Assembly: GCA_927443345.1 (NCBI GenBank)
Contig: CAKMKJ010000025.1
Span: 61,845 to 125,844 of the forward strand
Reading direction: 5' to 3'
DNA: 64,000 nucleotides
Source of the DNA: an uncultured Anaerolineaceae bacterium
GTDB lineage: Bacteria > Chloroflexota > Anaerolineae > Anaerolineales > Anaerolineaceae
Positions 53,756 through 61,618 of the stretch are shown one piece after another. Position numbers and translations under genes: made by a program. Under the pieces are notes generated by a model. The model saw nothing but the letters and a program-made list of their open reading frames with translations. It ran no database searches and had not been told where the DNA came from. Positions within the stretch are counted from its first letter, which is position 1. Each line of letters starts with the position of its first letter.

Positions 53756-54604
53756 CTATTGATCCCATTCCAGCAGTTCTTGCAGTTCAACGGTGAAATT
53801 GGGATTTCCGCGGGCAGAAATGTATGCGCCGCCGTGGCCGGGTGTGGTGATGGTGCCATCGGTAAATTCGGTTACTTTAACGCCGTTGATGTAAATCTTA
53901 AAGGAATCGTTGACAAGCATTACGCCCAGCCGGTTAACTTGACCGCTGCCGGTTTTGATATTTGTATCTGCCGTCCACTTGACCAGATTAAAGCCATTGC
54001 CAGCGGCATCGATGCGATCAACGATATAACTGCCATCACAAGAAAGACCGACGAAGTATCCGAGGGTGCTAGTGTAAGTTGGAACCCGCATCGCCAGACC
54101 GTAATTGTCGCGGTCTGAGCAGGTGATGACATTAAACGTTCCTTCCAGGTAGAAGTTGGTGGGTGAGGGTGCAGTCAGCCGCCAGCGTTTGCCGCCGTTG
54201 ATGTTTTTGCTGGTGAAATTGAGACCGCCAACCTGATGAGAAATGCGGATGGATTCATCCTCGTAGGGATTGCCTGCCAACCCAAAGGGATTGCCGCTGG
54301 AGGCTGAATTGAAGGAAAAGTCAGGTGAACCAAGTGTGAGTTTGGGGTCGCTGGGGTTTACCGTGGCTGTTGGGGTGATTGTTGATGTGGCGGTTGCAGT
54401 CGGCTCGGGTGTTGCTGTTTCGAGCGCTAAAGTCGGTAGGGCTTCAGTGGGTTGAACCAATGCCGATTCAGTTTGTGAGGCAGCCAGCGTGCCAGCTACG
54501 CGCGTGGCAATAACATCCACTTCAGGGGTGGTGTTTGATTTGGGTAAATTGCAAGAGGCCAATAGCATGACCAAAATAAGTGTAATAAACAGGATTTTTT
54601 TCAT
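53756..54604 (-). CDS. Lipoprotein with a beta-sandwich (LamG-like) domain
   Basis: Start moved to ATG 54604 (MKKILFITLILVMLLASC), behind GAGAGGAAAA; lipobox LLASC-N near residue 18. A Thr/Pro/Ala-rich spacer (TATPEPTATATSTITPTATV) resembles other surface proteins of this genome. The C-terminal domain (about 100-280) looks like a concanavalin/LamG fold: FYLEGTFNVITCSDRDNYGLAMRV, YFVGLSCDGSYIVDRI, VNRLGVMLVNDSFKIYINGVKVTEFTDGTI and GHGGAYISARGNPNFTVELQELLEWD. It probably binds a surface polymer. It lies just upstream of the exonuclease gene, but a functional link is not evident. Confidence 0.8.
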   Translation of the reverse strand: MKKILFITLILVMLLASCNLPKSNTTPEVDVIATRVAGTLAASQTESALVQPTEALPTLALETATPEPTATATSTITPTATVNPSDPKLTLGSPDFSFNSASSGNPFGLAGNPYEDESIRISHQVGGLNFTSKNINGGKRWRLTAPSPTNFYLEGTFNVITCSDRDNYGLAMRVPTYTSTLGYFVGLSCDGSYIVDRIDAAGNGFNLVKWTADTNIKTGSGQVNRLGVMLVNDSFKIYINGVKVTEFTDGTITTPGHGGAYISARGNPNFTVELQELLEWDQ

Positions 54605-54709
54605 TTTTCCTCTCATTTCTATTTTTATTATAGCTTTTCACGAGAATCTTCACAAATAATTTAGGGTATTTCTGGCGGCCATATTTTTTCATCAAAAAAC
54701 TGCTTCAGG

Positions 54710-54715
54710 TATAAT
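54710..54715 (+). promoter_or_regulatory. TATAAT -10 box close to the start of the baseplate-J-like gene
   Basis: TATAAT lies 12 nt before the ATG at 54728, predicting a 5'UTR of at most a few nucleotides. No ribosome binding site is visible. The -35 is weak. Confidence 0.45.
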
Positions 54716-54727
54716 TATTAGATTGAT

Positions 54728-56233
54728 ATGAAAACCAATGTTATCCAACTTGAAGTGCATGACGATGTCATCTCAATAAAAGACAAGATGGCCTGGCAAT
54801 CGTGTCAGCGCATGATTTTGGTTTGGCCAAAACACGGAAAGATACTGCACAACGAATTGGAAATGGTGTTGCTCAATCGTGAAGCAAAATCGCTGGGGGC
54901 AGAACTGGCCCTGGTGACACACCATCCCGTGGTGCGAGAATGGGCGCTGGATTCCAAAATGCCGCTGTTTGCCTCAATTTCGGCTGCCGAAAAGGGTGCG
55001 TGGAAAATCGACGCACAGGGCCGCCTCGCCAACAAAATGCCTAAAGGTGTGGATGCCATCAGGTCAATTCGAGCAAAACTTCCGCACGTAGCTTCGATTA
55101 AACCAGCAAATCCACTCATAAACGGGTTAGCAGTTTTACTCAGTTTGATGGCAGTCATTGCTTTACTGGTGTTTCTTCTTCCTCAAGCTGAAGTTATTTA
55201 CACCCCCGCAACCACACAACAAGCGGTTGAAATTCGAATCAAAGCATCAGAAGTTTTTTCAGGTATCAATCCATCAGGCAACATTCCCGCAAAAGCAGTG
55301 TTTATTGAGGTCAGTGGTGAAAAAGCCAAGCCCAGCACGGGCAAGGTTTCCATCCCAACCACCAAAGCAGTGGGAGAAGTAGTATTCACCAATCTGACAT
55401 CTGCTGACGTTACGCTGTCACCGGGTTCTCTTTTTATAGCGGGTGATCAAAATCTCGTAAGTTTTAGTCTAACTGAGGCAGTGGTGGTGCCTGCCAGAGT
55501 GAATGATTCTGTAACAGGCAAGGTGGAAGCGTTGATCGCAGGCGTTGAGGGTAATCTGGCAGCCGACTCCACCTGGGTCTTACCTGGCGGCATGGACGGC
55601 ATGGTGAGTGTCAGCAACCCTGATGAGTTTAGCGGCGGTGGTGGCGTGGAAACGCCTTCGCCAAATGAAGAAGATTATGCTTTGATTGAAAGACTATTAT
55701 TGGCTGACTTGATGAACCAGGGATTGGCCAGCTTTAAAGCGGAACAGGCTGAGGGAGTAGAATTAATTGAGCCCAGTTTGATTCTTGATAAAATTTTGTT
55801 GAGTGAACAGGTTAACATAATTGGCGAGCCTGCTGATGAAGCGGTGATGCGTTTGAATGTCAGATTAAAGTTATTTACCTATCAACAAAGCGACATTATG
55901 GCGATTGCTGACTTGGCGCTGACTGCCAACCAAACGGATGGATATGTTTCAGTGAATGACAGCCTCTCATTAAACAGAGTGGGCGATTTTCGAGTGGATG
56001 ATTTTGGCCAGGCGACATGGACGCTAAATGCCTCGCGCACGCTTGTGCCAGAGTGGAATGTTGAACAAACAGCTGCAGAATTATCCGGCATGAAAGTCGC
56101 CGAAGCTGGCTCTTATATCTCAGGTCTTTTTGCACAGAGTTCGCCAGTTGTGATCAAGATGTGGTTGGCTAAATGGCCCTGGATGCCGTTTCTTTCGACC
56201 AATATTGATTTTGTTTCCGGAGCTGTGCAATGA
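54728..56233 (+). CDS. Membrane protein with baseplate-J/gp47-like domain
   Basis: About 501 residues. The N-terminal cytoplasmic part (about 1-130) contains VWPKHGKILHNELEMVLLNREAKSLGAELALVTHHPVVREWA, a nucleotide-fold-like segment. A TM helix follows (LINGLAVLLSLMAVIALLVFLLP), then an extracytoplasmic part with TGKVSIPTTKAVGEVVFTNLTSADVTLSPGSLFIAG and GKVEALIAGVEGNLAADSTWVLPGG, resembling the phage baseplate J domain found in Chloroflexota and cyanobacterial membrane proteins. No other phage-tail gene is present, so this is not a contractile system. It overlaps ruvX by 4 nt and is likely co-expressed with mltG. Function unknown. Confidence 0.75.
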   Translation: MKTNVIQLEVHDDVISIKDKMAWQSCQRMILVWPKHGKILHNELEMVLLNREAKSLGAELALVTHHPVVREWALDSKMPLFASISAAEKGAWKIDAQGRLANKMPKGVDAIRSIRAKLPHVASIKPANPLINGLAVLLSLMAVIALLVFLLPQAEVIYTPATTQQAVEIRIKASEVFSGINPSGNIPAKAVFIEVSGEKAKPSTGKVSIPTTKAVGEVVFTNLTSADVTLSPGSLFIAGDQNLVSFSLTEAVVVPARVNDSVTGKVEALIAGVEGNLAADSTWVLPGGMDGMVSVSNPDEFSGGGGVETPSPNEEDYALIERLLLADLMNQGLASFKAEQAEGVELIEPSLILDKILLSEQVNIIGEPADEAVMRLNVRLKLFTYQQSDIMAIADLALTANQTDGYVSVNDSLSLNRVGDFRVDDFGQATWTLNASRTLVPEWNVEQTAAELSGMKVAEAGSYISGLFAQSSPVVIKMWLAKWPWMPFLSTNIDFVSGAVQ

Positions 56234-56667
56234 CTGGCAGAATAATGGCAGTGGACCCTGGCGAGAAACGTATCGGGCTGGCTATCAGCGATGAAACGGC
56301 TACCCTGGCCCGCGGATTATGTATGATCAAACATGTATCGCTTAAACAAGACTGTCTGGACATTGCGAAATTGGCTCAAAGTAATGCTGTATCGAAAATC
56401 ATCGTTGGCAGTCCGATGGGCGACAATGATGAAGCACGACCCCAAACGCGGCATGCTCAAAAAGTTGCTGAACTGCTGGCTGAATGTTCGGGGCTGCCTG
56501 TGGAATTGTGGGATGAGAGCGGCAGCACTGTCAGAGCCAGAGAAATCCGCTTGGAAAGTGGCGCAAATCGCATAAAACGAGGCGGACACCTTGACGAAGT
56601 TGCTGCTGCGGTAATATTACAATCATGGCTGGAAGAACATCAAGAGGACGGAAAAGACCATGCGTAA
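56230..56667 (+). CDS. ruvX: RuvX (YqgF) family pre-16S rRNA nuclease
   Basis: RNase H-like fold nuclease, implicated in 16S rRNA 5'-end maturation. IMAVDPGEKRIGLAISDETATLARG is at the N terminus with the first catalytic Asp; IIVGSPMGDNDEARP and LWDESGSTVRAREIRLESGA supply the rest; the late DEVAAAVILQSWL contains the final acidic residue. Length 145 is normal. The ATG overlaps the preceding stop by 4 nt, and mltG overlaps its end by 8 nt. The ruvX-mltG pairing is common in bacteria. Confidence 0.9.
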   Translation: MTGRIMAVDPGEKRIGLAISDETATLARGLCMIKHVSLKQDCLDIAKLAQSNAVSKIIVGSPMGDNDEARPQTRHAQKVAELLAECSGLPVELWDESGSTVRAREIRLESGANRIKRGGHLDEVAAAVILQSWLEEHQEDGKDHA

Positions 56668-57787
56668 ATCATCACTTAGTTTATTTATTACAATCGTATT
56701 GATCCTCTTATTATTGGTAATAGGGCTGGCAATTTTTTGGCTCGGCGTGCCAACGCTGGCCGAAGGCAGTTTTGGCAGTGCGGCCAGCAACCTTACCCCC
56801 ATGCAGCGCTGGACTTACAGCCTGCAAGTATTGGTTAATGAAAACAAATTGACCATGCCCAAATCACTGGTTGCGTCACAAACCATCTTTACCATCCCGT
56901 CAGGGGCGAGCGTCACCTCCGTGGCGATGGCGCTGGAACAAAACGGGTATATCTCTAGTTGGGAAGCATTTCGATATTATGTGATCTATAAAGGGATGGA
57001 TACTCAGATTAAGGCAGGTGATTTCAAATTATCACCCTCCATGACGGCCATTGAAATCTCGGAGTCGATTCAATCTGCTTATTCTGCTGATGTGCCCTTT
57101 TATATTTATCCGGGCTGGCGGGCTGAAGAAATTGCCGCAGCGCTGCCTTCCTCGGGCATTGAGGTGACGCCAGAAGCGTTTTTGGCGTTGATCAAAAACC
57201 CGGTTAGTCTGAATTTGCCAGGCAACCTGCACGGATTATTATCACTTGAGGGTTATTTGTTCCCTGGTGAGTATGTGATCAATCGAAAAATCAGTGCCGA
57301 AAACCTGGTGATGACCTTTGTGCAGCGCTTTGAAGATTCTGTTAGTGCCGAGGTTCAGGCTCAACTGCAAGATAACGGGCTTTCATTACGCCAATCAATG
57401 GTTTTGGCATCCATAATTCAGCGAGAGACTTTTGTTGACAGCGAACGCGCTTTGATGGCTTCTGTCTTTTATAACCGTTTGGCGACCGGGATGAAGCTCG
57501 AAACTGACCCAACAGTTCAATATGCCTTGGGGTATAGTGATTCATGGGGAGGATGGTGGAAAAGCCCTTTGGCGATAAGCGACCTTTCGGTACAATCGCC
57601 TTTCAATACCTATATTATTCCCGCCTTGCCTGATCATCCGATTGCCAACCCGGATTTACCATCCATTATGGCGGTTGCTCAACCTGAGAGCAGCTTCTAT
57701 TACTACTTCCGCGCCAATTGCGACGGATCAGGATCACATGTTTTTTCGCAAACTTTTGAAGAACATCTTTCGAATGCGTGTCAGTAA
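56660..57787 (+). CDS. mltG: Endolytic transglycosylase MltG
   Basis: Membrane-bound lytic transglycosylase that cleaves nascent glycan strands. N-terminal TM helix (LFITIVLILLLLVIGLAIFWLG), a LysM-like segment (FTIPSGASVTSVAMALEQNGYISSWEAFRYYVI), and the YceG domain with LEGYLFPGEYVI, ASIIQRETFVDSERALMASVFYNRL (catalytic Glu in RET) and KLETDPTVQYALGY, SPFNTYIIPALPDHPIANP. Length 375. GGACGGAAAAG precedes the ATG. Confidence 0.94.
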   Translation: MRKSSLSLFITIVLILLLLVIGLAIFWLGVPTLAEGSFGSAASNLTPMQRWTYSLQVLVNENKLTMPKSLVASQTIFTIPSGASVTSVAMALEQNGYISSWEAFRYYVIYKGMDTQIKAGDFKLSPSMTAIEISESIQSAYSADVPFYIYPGWRAEEIAAALPSSGIEVTPEAFLALIKNPVSLNLPGNLHGLLSLEGYLFPGEYVINRKISAENLVMTFVQRFEDSVSAEVQAQLQDNGLSLRQSMVLASIIQRETFVDSERALMASVFYNRLATGMKLETDPTVQYALGYSDSWGGWWKSPLAISDLSVQSPFNTYIIPALPDHPIANPDLPSIMAVAQPESSFYYYFRANCDGSGSHVFSQTFEEHLSNACQ

Positions 57788-57795
57788 AATAAAAA

Positions 57796-57825
57796 TGTAG
57801 GGGAGGTTCATGAACCTCCCCTACA
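57796..57825. repeat. Perfect 30-bp palindrome, possible dispersed repeat and terminator
   Basis: TGTAGGGGAGGTTCA is followed directly by its exact reverse complement between convergent mltG and ferredoxin genes. It may act as a bidirectional terminator, though T-runs are poor. Similar TAGGGG palindromes are, to my knowledge, dispersed in Chloroflexota genomes; only one copy was noticed in this window. Confidence 0.75.
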
Positions 57826-57846
57826 AGTCTAAATACTCGGGAAAAA

Positions 57847-58254
57847 TTATTTGGCGTTGTAGCCGGGGCCGCTCTTGAAGAAATCATTATTTGCCTGGAT
57901 GGCGGGGGTAAGATCAACAACTTCGCCAGCAGTCAGAACCTTGGTGGCTTCGAGATGAACTGCTTCGCCATCATGATTCTTGCCTTCGTATACCGTGGTG
58001 AATCCGGCAGTACCGACAGGCATGGATTGGGTTTCGCCGCCCTTGGCCTTAAAGGCAGAGGGGACTTCATCCTCGGGGAAAATGGCGCCAACAGGGCATT
58101 CTGATTCGCAGGCACCACAATCGATGCATGTATCTGCATCAATGTAATACCACGGATATTTGTCTTCGGGCTTTCCGGCGACGATACATTCAACAGGACA
58201 AACAGTGGCGCAAGCGCCTTCACGCACACATAAACTTGTAATAACTCTAGTCAT
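57847..58254 (-). CDS. Ferredoxin with two Fe-S clusters (Thermus 7Fe type resemblance)
   Basis: Electron carrier. First cluster Cys in CVREGACATVCPVECIVAG (C-x5-C-x3-C-x3-C); second CIDCGACESECPVGAIFPED. The C-terminal extension to 135 residues ends FFKSGPGYNAK, which recalls longer Thermus- and actinobacterial-type ferredoxins, but a further 40-residue insert (KGGETQSMPVGTAGFTTVYEGKNHDGEAVHLEATKV) is unusual. GGAGGATTGA precedes the ATG. It lies 33 nt after the SOD gene on the same strand; the two may be co-transcribed. Confidence 0.88.
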   Translation of the reverse strand: MTRVITSLCVREGACATVCPVECIVAGKPEDKYPWYYIDADTCIDCGACESECPVGAIFPEDEVPSAFKAKGGETQSMPVGTAGFTTVYEGKNHDGEAVHLEATKVLTAGEVVDLTPAIQANNDFFKSGPGYNAK

Positions 58255-58287
58255 TCAATCCTCCGATATCTAAGATAGTATTTGATT

Positions 58288-58890
58288 TCAGGCAAACCGA
58301 TTTTCGGCTTCCTGCCAGTTGACCAGGTTCCACCAATTAGTAATATAATCGGCACGTCGATTCTGATATTTCAAATAATAGGCATGTTCCCAGACATCAA
58401 TCACCAACAGTGGCTCAAGACCTTCCTGCATGGGGGCATCCTGGTTTGCGGTGGAATGGATCACCAATTCACCGTTTTTATCTTTACTTAACCAGCACCA
58501 ACCACTGCCAAATCGGCCAAGTGATGCTTTCTCAAATTCAGCTTTGAAGGCTTCAAAACTGCCCCATTTTTTTGTTATAGCCTGTCCAAGCTTGCCAAGG
58601 GGTTCTCCCCCCTGACCAGGAGCCAGACAGGTCCAGTAGACATTGTGATTGTAAACGCCACCACCCATGTTCTTGACGGTCAAGCGGATGTCTTCAGGCA
58701 CTTTGTTGAGATCGGTTAACACATCTTTTAAGGGTAATGAAAATAATTCAGGGTGTTTTTCAATGGCGGTGTTCAGGTTTTTTAAATAGGTGGCGTGGTG
58801 CTTGCCATAATGAATTTCTACAGTTTGGGCATCAATAAATGGTTCCAATGCATCAACAGCAAATCTTAATGGCGGTAACTCGTAAGGCAT
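58288..58890 (-). CDS. Fe/Mn superoxide dismutase
   Basis: Removes superoxide. The four metal ligands are recognisable: HYGKHHATYLKNLN (first His), NHNVYW (second His), and DVWEHAYYLKYQNRR (Asp and His). GSGWCWL is typical. Length 200 is standard. Metal specificity (Fe or Mn) is not assigned. GGAGGAAAA precedes the ATG; a near-consensus promoter is upstream. SOD in a largely fermentative Fe-S-rich genome suggests exposure to oxygen. Confidence 0.95.
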   Translation of the reverse strand: MPYELPPLRFAVDALEPFIDAQTVEIHYGKHHATYLKNLNTAIEKHPELFSLPLKDVLTDLNKVPEDIRLTVKNMGGGVYNHNVYWTCLAPGQGGEPLGKLGQAITKKWGSFEAFKAEFEKASLGRFGSGWCWLSKDKNGELVIHSTANQDAPMQEGLEPLLVIDVWEHAYYLKYQNRRADYITNWWNLVNWQEAENRFA

Positions 58891-58954
58891 TTTTCCTCCT
58901 CCAGACCAATTTGTTTAGTGGCGATTAACGTAACTGTATCTCAAGTACAATTAG

Positions 58955-58983
58955 ATTCTAGTCAAGGAAAATAGCTTTGTCAA
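58955..58983 (-). promoter_or_regulatory. Promoter of the SOD gene
   Basis: Minus-strand TTGACA, 17-nt spacer, TAGAAT; predicted start near 58948, 58 nt before the SOD ATG. Confidence 0.8.
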
Positions 58984-59035
58984 GTGAAGTAGAGTATCTT
59001 GATAAATAAAACCAAATTAACAATGGATTAGGTCA

Positions 59036-59992
59036 TTGAAAAAAGCGATAGAAGTTTCACCTATTTTAGGATTATGTTTCGGTATTTTGGCTGTTTCTAC
59101 AGCCTCTATTTTTATCCGCTTTGCGCAAGGGCAAGCACCTTCGCTGGTGATTGCAGCCGGGCGGTTGAGTATTGCCACGCTGCTGATTGCCCCCTTTGTT
59201 CTCATCCGGTCATGGGGAGAGATAAAATCCATCCCCAGGCGTACATTCGGCTTGTTAATCATCGCCGGTCTTTTTTTGGGGCTGCATTTTGCAACCTGGA
59301 TCACTTCATTGGAATTCACCAGTGTGGCCAGCTCTGTCGTTCTGGTGGCAACTGCGCCTTTGTGGGTGGCTTTGTTATCGCCAGTTTTTCTCAAAGAGAA
59401 AATCAACAAAATCGTCTTTCTAGGCCTGCTTATCTCACTAGTAGGCAGCGTGATTGTGGGATTAAACAGCGCTTGTGACTTTACAGCTGGAACGATGGCT
59501 TGTAAATCTTTTGAAAGTCTGTTTGGCGGTAGATCATTTATTGGTAATTTGTTGGCATTGGCAGGCGCATTATTCTCAGGTGGATATTTGATCATTGGAA
59601 GGAAAGTGAGAAGCAATCTCTCACTGCCAGTTTATACCTTTTTGGTCTACGGGTTTGCGGCTTTGGTATTAATCATTCTGATGTTTCTTTCTGGTACATC
59701 TTTTACGGGTTATTCACCCTCCACCTGGATATGGATCGTTCTTTTAGCTATTGTGCCGCAGCTCCTCGGCCATTCGACTTTCAACTATTTTCTGAAATCA
59801 CTTTCAGCGGCTTTTGTCTCCATTGCGCTGCTTGGTGAACCCATAGGAACAGTCATTCTTGCCTTCCTGATTTTGAAAGAAAGTCCATCCATGTTGGAAA
59901 TAGGTGGAGGGTTATTGATTTTGTTTGGTATTTTTGTGGCATCCAGAGCAAATTATAAAAAACAACCCGAACAGGAAAGTTTGCCTGTTTGA
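59036..59992 (+). CDS. EamA/DMT-superfamily transporter (TTG start)
   Basis: About ten TM helices in two EamA repeats: GLCFGILAVSTASIFIRFAQGQAPSLVIAAGRL begins repeat 1, and GNLLALAGALFSGGYLIIGRKVRS begins repeat 2; ALLGEPIGTVILAFLILKESPSMLEIGGGLLILFGIF closes it. Length 318 fits. The TTG start gives a short charged N terminus before the first helix; an ATG 13 nt upstream is out of frame and followed by TAG. Substrates of this family (amino acids, purines, metabolites) cannot be read from sequence. Divergent from the SOD gene. Confidence 0.88.
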   Translation: MKKAIEVSPILGLCFGILAVSTASIFIRFAQGQAPSLVIAAGRLSIATLLIAPFVLIRSWGEIKSIPRRTFGLLIIAGLFLGLHFATWITSLEFTSVASSVVLVATAPLWVALLSPVFLKEKINKIVFLGLLISLVGSVIVGLNSACDFTAGTMACKSFESLFGGRSFIGNLLALAGALFSGGYLIIGRKVRSNLSLPVYTFLVYGFAALVLIILMFLSGTSFTGYSPSTWIWIVLLAIVPQLLGHSTFNYFLKSLSAAFVSIALLGEPIGTVILAFLILKESPSMLEIGGGLLILFGIFVASRANYKKQPEQESLPV

Positions 59993-60027
59993 GTTGTTTA
60001 TCAAGTTATAGATATGATTTGATTCTT

Positions 60028-61518
60028 TTACGTGCGCCCGTAGAGGACGTTTTGCTCTCGAAGTCTGTTTGACATAGGTTCTGATAAGTGGCTTGAGAGG
60101 TACCGCCATCCCCAGTTTCCAGAGGGCTTACCGGGGTAATTCATGCGAGCTTCTGTGCCTAAATTAAGCAAATCTTGGAGTGGGGCGATGGCGTAATTTG
60201 CCTTCGAACTCCAGGCTGCGCGGATTAAATCCCAAGCAATATCATCCCCCGAGCGGGCCAGGTAGCGGCGGTAAAAATCACGTTCTTTTTCGGGTGCTTG
60301 TCTGTACCATCCCACCGAAGTGTCATTATCATGGGTGCCAGTATACACCACGCAATTGGAGGGGTAATTGTGCGGCAGAAATGGATCAGAAGCATCTGAA
60401 GCGAATGCAAATTGGAGCACCTTCATCCCGGGCAGGTTCAATGCATCTCGCAAGGCATAAACACCGGGGTCCATTTCGCCAAGATCTTCTGCAATTATTG
60501 GCAGGGCATGCAGTTCTTTTTCAATGGCTTCAAAAACTGTTTTTCCAGGACCTTTTTTCCATTTGCCTGTCACAGCGGTTGGTGAGCCGTAAGGAATTTC
60601 CCAATAATTGTAAAATCCTCTGAAATGGTCGAGACGGATAATATCCACGACTTTCAGGGTTGCACGTAAACGGTTAATCCACCAGGCATAATCTTGTGTT
60701 TTGTGCACATCCCAGCGGTAAAGCGGATTGCCCCACAGTTGGCCGGTGGGAGAGAAATAATCTGGCGGAACGCCCGCCACACAAGTGGGCAGCCCTTTGA
60801 CGTCAAGATGGAACAATTCAGGGTGCGACCAGGCATCCGCACTGTCGTAGGAGACAAAGATGGGAATATCCCCAATGATCTGGATATCTTTCTTATGGGC
60901 ATATTCGTGAACTTGATCCCATTGTTGGAAGAACAGGAATTGCCGGAATTTTTGTTTTTCAATGACGTCATCATGTTCGCGTTCAAAGAGCGCCAGCGTC
61001 TCTGGATTGCGCTTGCGGTACTCATCTGTCCAATGATCCCAAGAAACACCGCCAAAAGCCTCTTTAATGCCCATAAACAGGGCGAAATCATGCAGCCATC
61101 CGTTCTCTTTTGAACAAAATTCTGCGTAAGCTTTCTTAATTGCCACCGGTTTGTTTTTGATGAAATGTGCATATGCACGATCGAGCAAGGTAATTTTCCA
61201 GGTGATTACCGGGCCAAAATCTACAGCATGGTTAGGAAAAATCGGACGATCACTGAGATCAGTTGGCAGCAGTAAACCCTGCTCAAGCAGTAATAAAGGG
61301 CTGACAAGATAAGGGTTGCCTGCAAAGGCTGAAAAACATTGGTAAGGAGAATCGCCGAAGCCGGTTGGCCCTAATGGTAAAATCTGCCATAAACGGCAGC
61401 CGCATTGATCAAGAAAATCAATCCAGCGATAGATTTCAGGTCCCAGATCGCCAATGCCGTCAGGCCCTGGCAGGCTGGTAGGGTGTAACAGGATTCCTGA
61501 TTTGCGCTGCAAAACCAT
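60028..61518 (-). CDS. malQ: 4-alpha-glucanotransferase
   Basis: GH77 amylomaltase transferring maltooligosaccharide segments. N terminus RKSGILLHPTSLPGPDGIGDLGPE, then WQILPLGPTGFGDSPYQ, QIIGDIPIFVSYDSADAW, VDIIRLDHFRGFYNYWEIP (nucleophile Asp), PIIAEDLGEMDPGV (acid/base Glu) and VVYTGTHDNDTSVGW (third Asp). Length 496 is the short single-domain form. AAAGGGTAAG precedes the ATG. With the GH57 and GH13 enzymes it supports glycogen/maltodextrin turnover. It lies 100 nt after the amidohydrolase fusion gene. Confidence 0.94.
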   Translation of the reverse strand: MVLQRKSGILLHPTSLPGPDGIGDLGPEIYRWIDFLDQCGCRLWQILPLGPTGFGDSPYQCFSAFAGNPYLVSPLLLLEQGLLLPTDLSDRPIFPNHAVDFGPVITWKITLLDRAYAHFIKNKPVAIKKAYAEFCSKENGWLHDFALFMGIKEAFGGVSWDHWTDEYRKRNPETLALFEREHDDVIEKQKFRQFLFFQQWDQVHEYAHKKDIQIIGDIPIFVSYDSADAWSHPELFHLDVKGLPTCVAGVPPDYFSPTGQLWGNPLYRWDVHKTQDYAWWINRLRATLKVVDIIRLDHFRGFYNYWEIPYGSPTAVTGKWKKGPGKTVFEAIEKELHALPIIAEDLGEMDPGVYALRDALNLPGMKVLQFAFASDASDPFLPHNYPSNCVVYTGTHDNDTSVGWYRQAPEKERDFYRRYLARSGDDIAWDLIRAAWSSKANYAIAPLQDLLNLGTEARMNYPGKPSGNWGWRYLSSHLSEPMSNRLREQNVLYGRT

Positions 61519-61618
61519 GGTCTTACCCTTTCAAGCTGCTCAATTAGAATCAATAAATTAAATTTCCGAAAGTCATTTAACGCAGATTCTAATCTTAACC
61601 AATGTAAGAAGCAACTTC

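Noticed and set aside
54728-56233. Phage tail or contractile injection system
   Set aside because: Only one baseplate-J-like domain on a TM protein; no sheath, tube, spike or capsid genes nearby.
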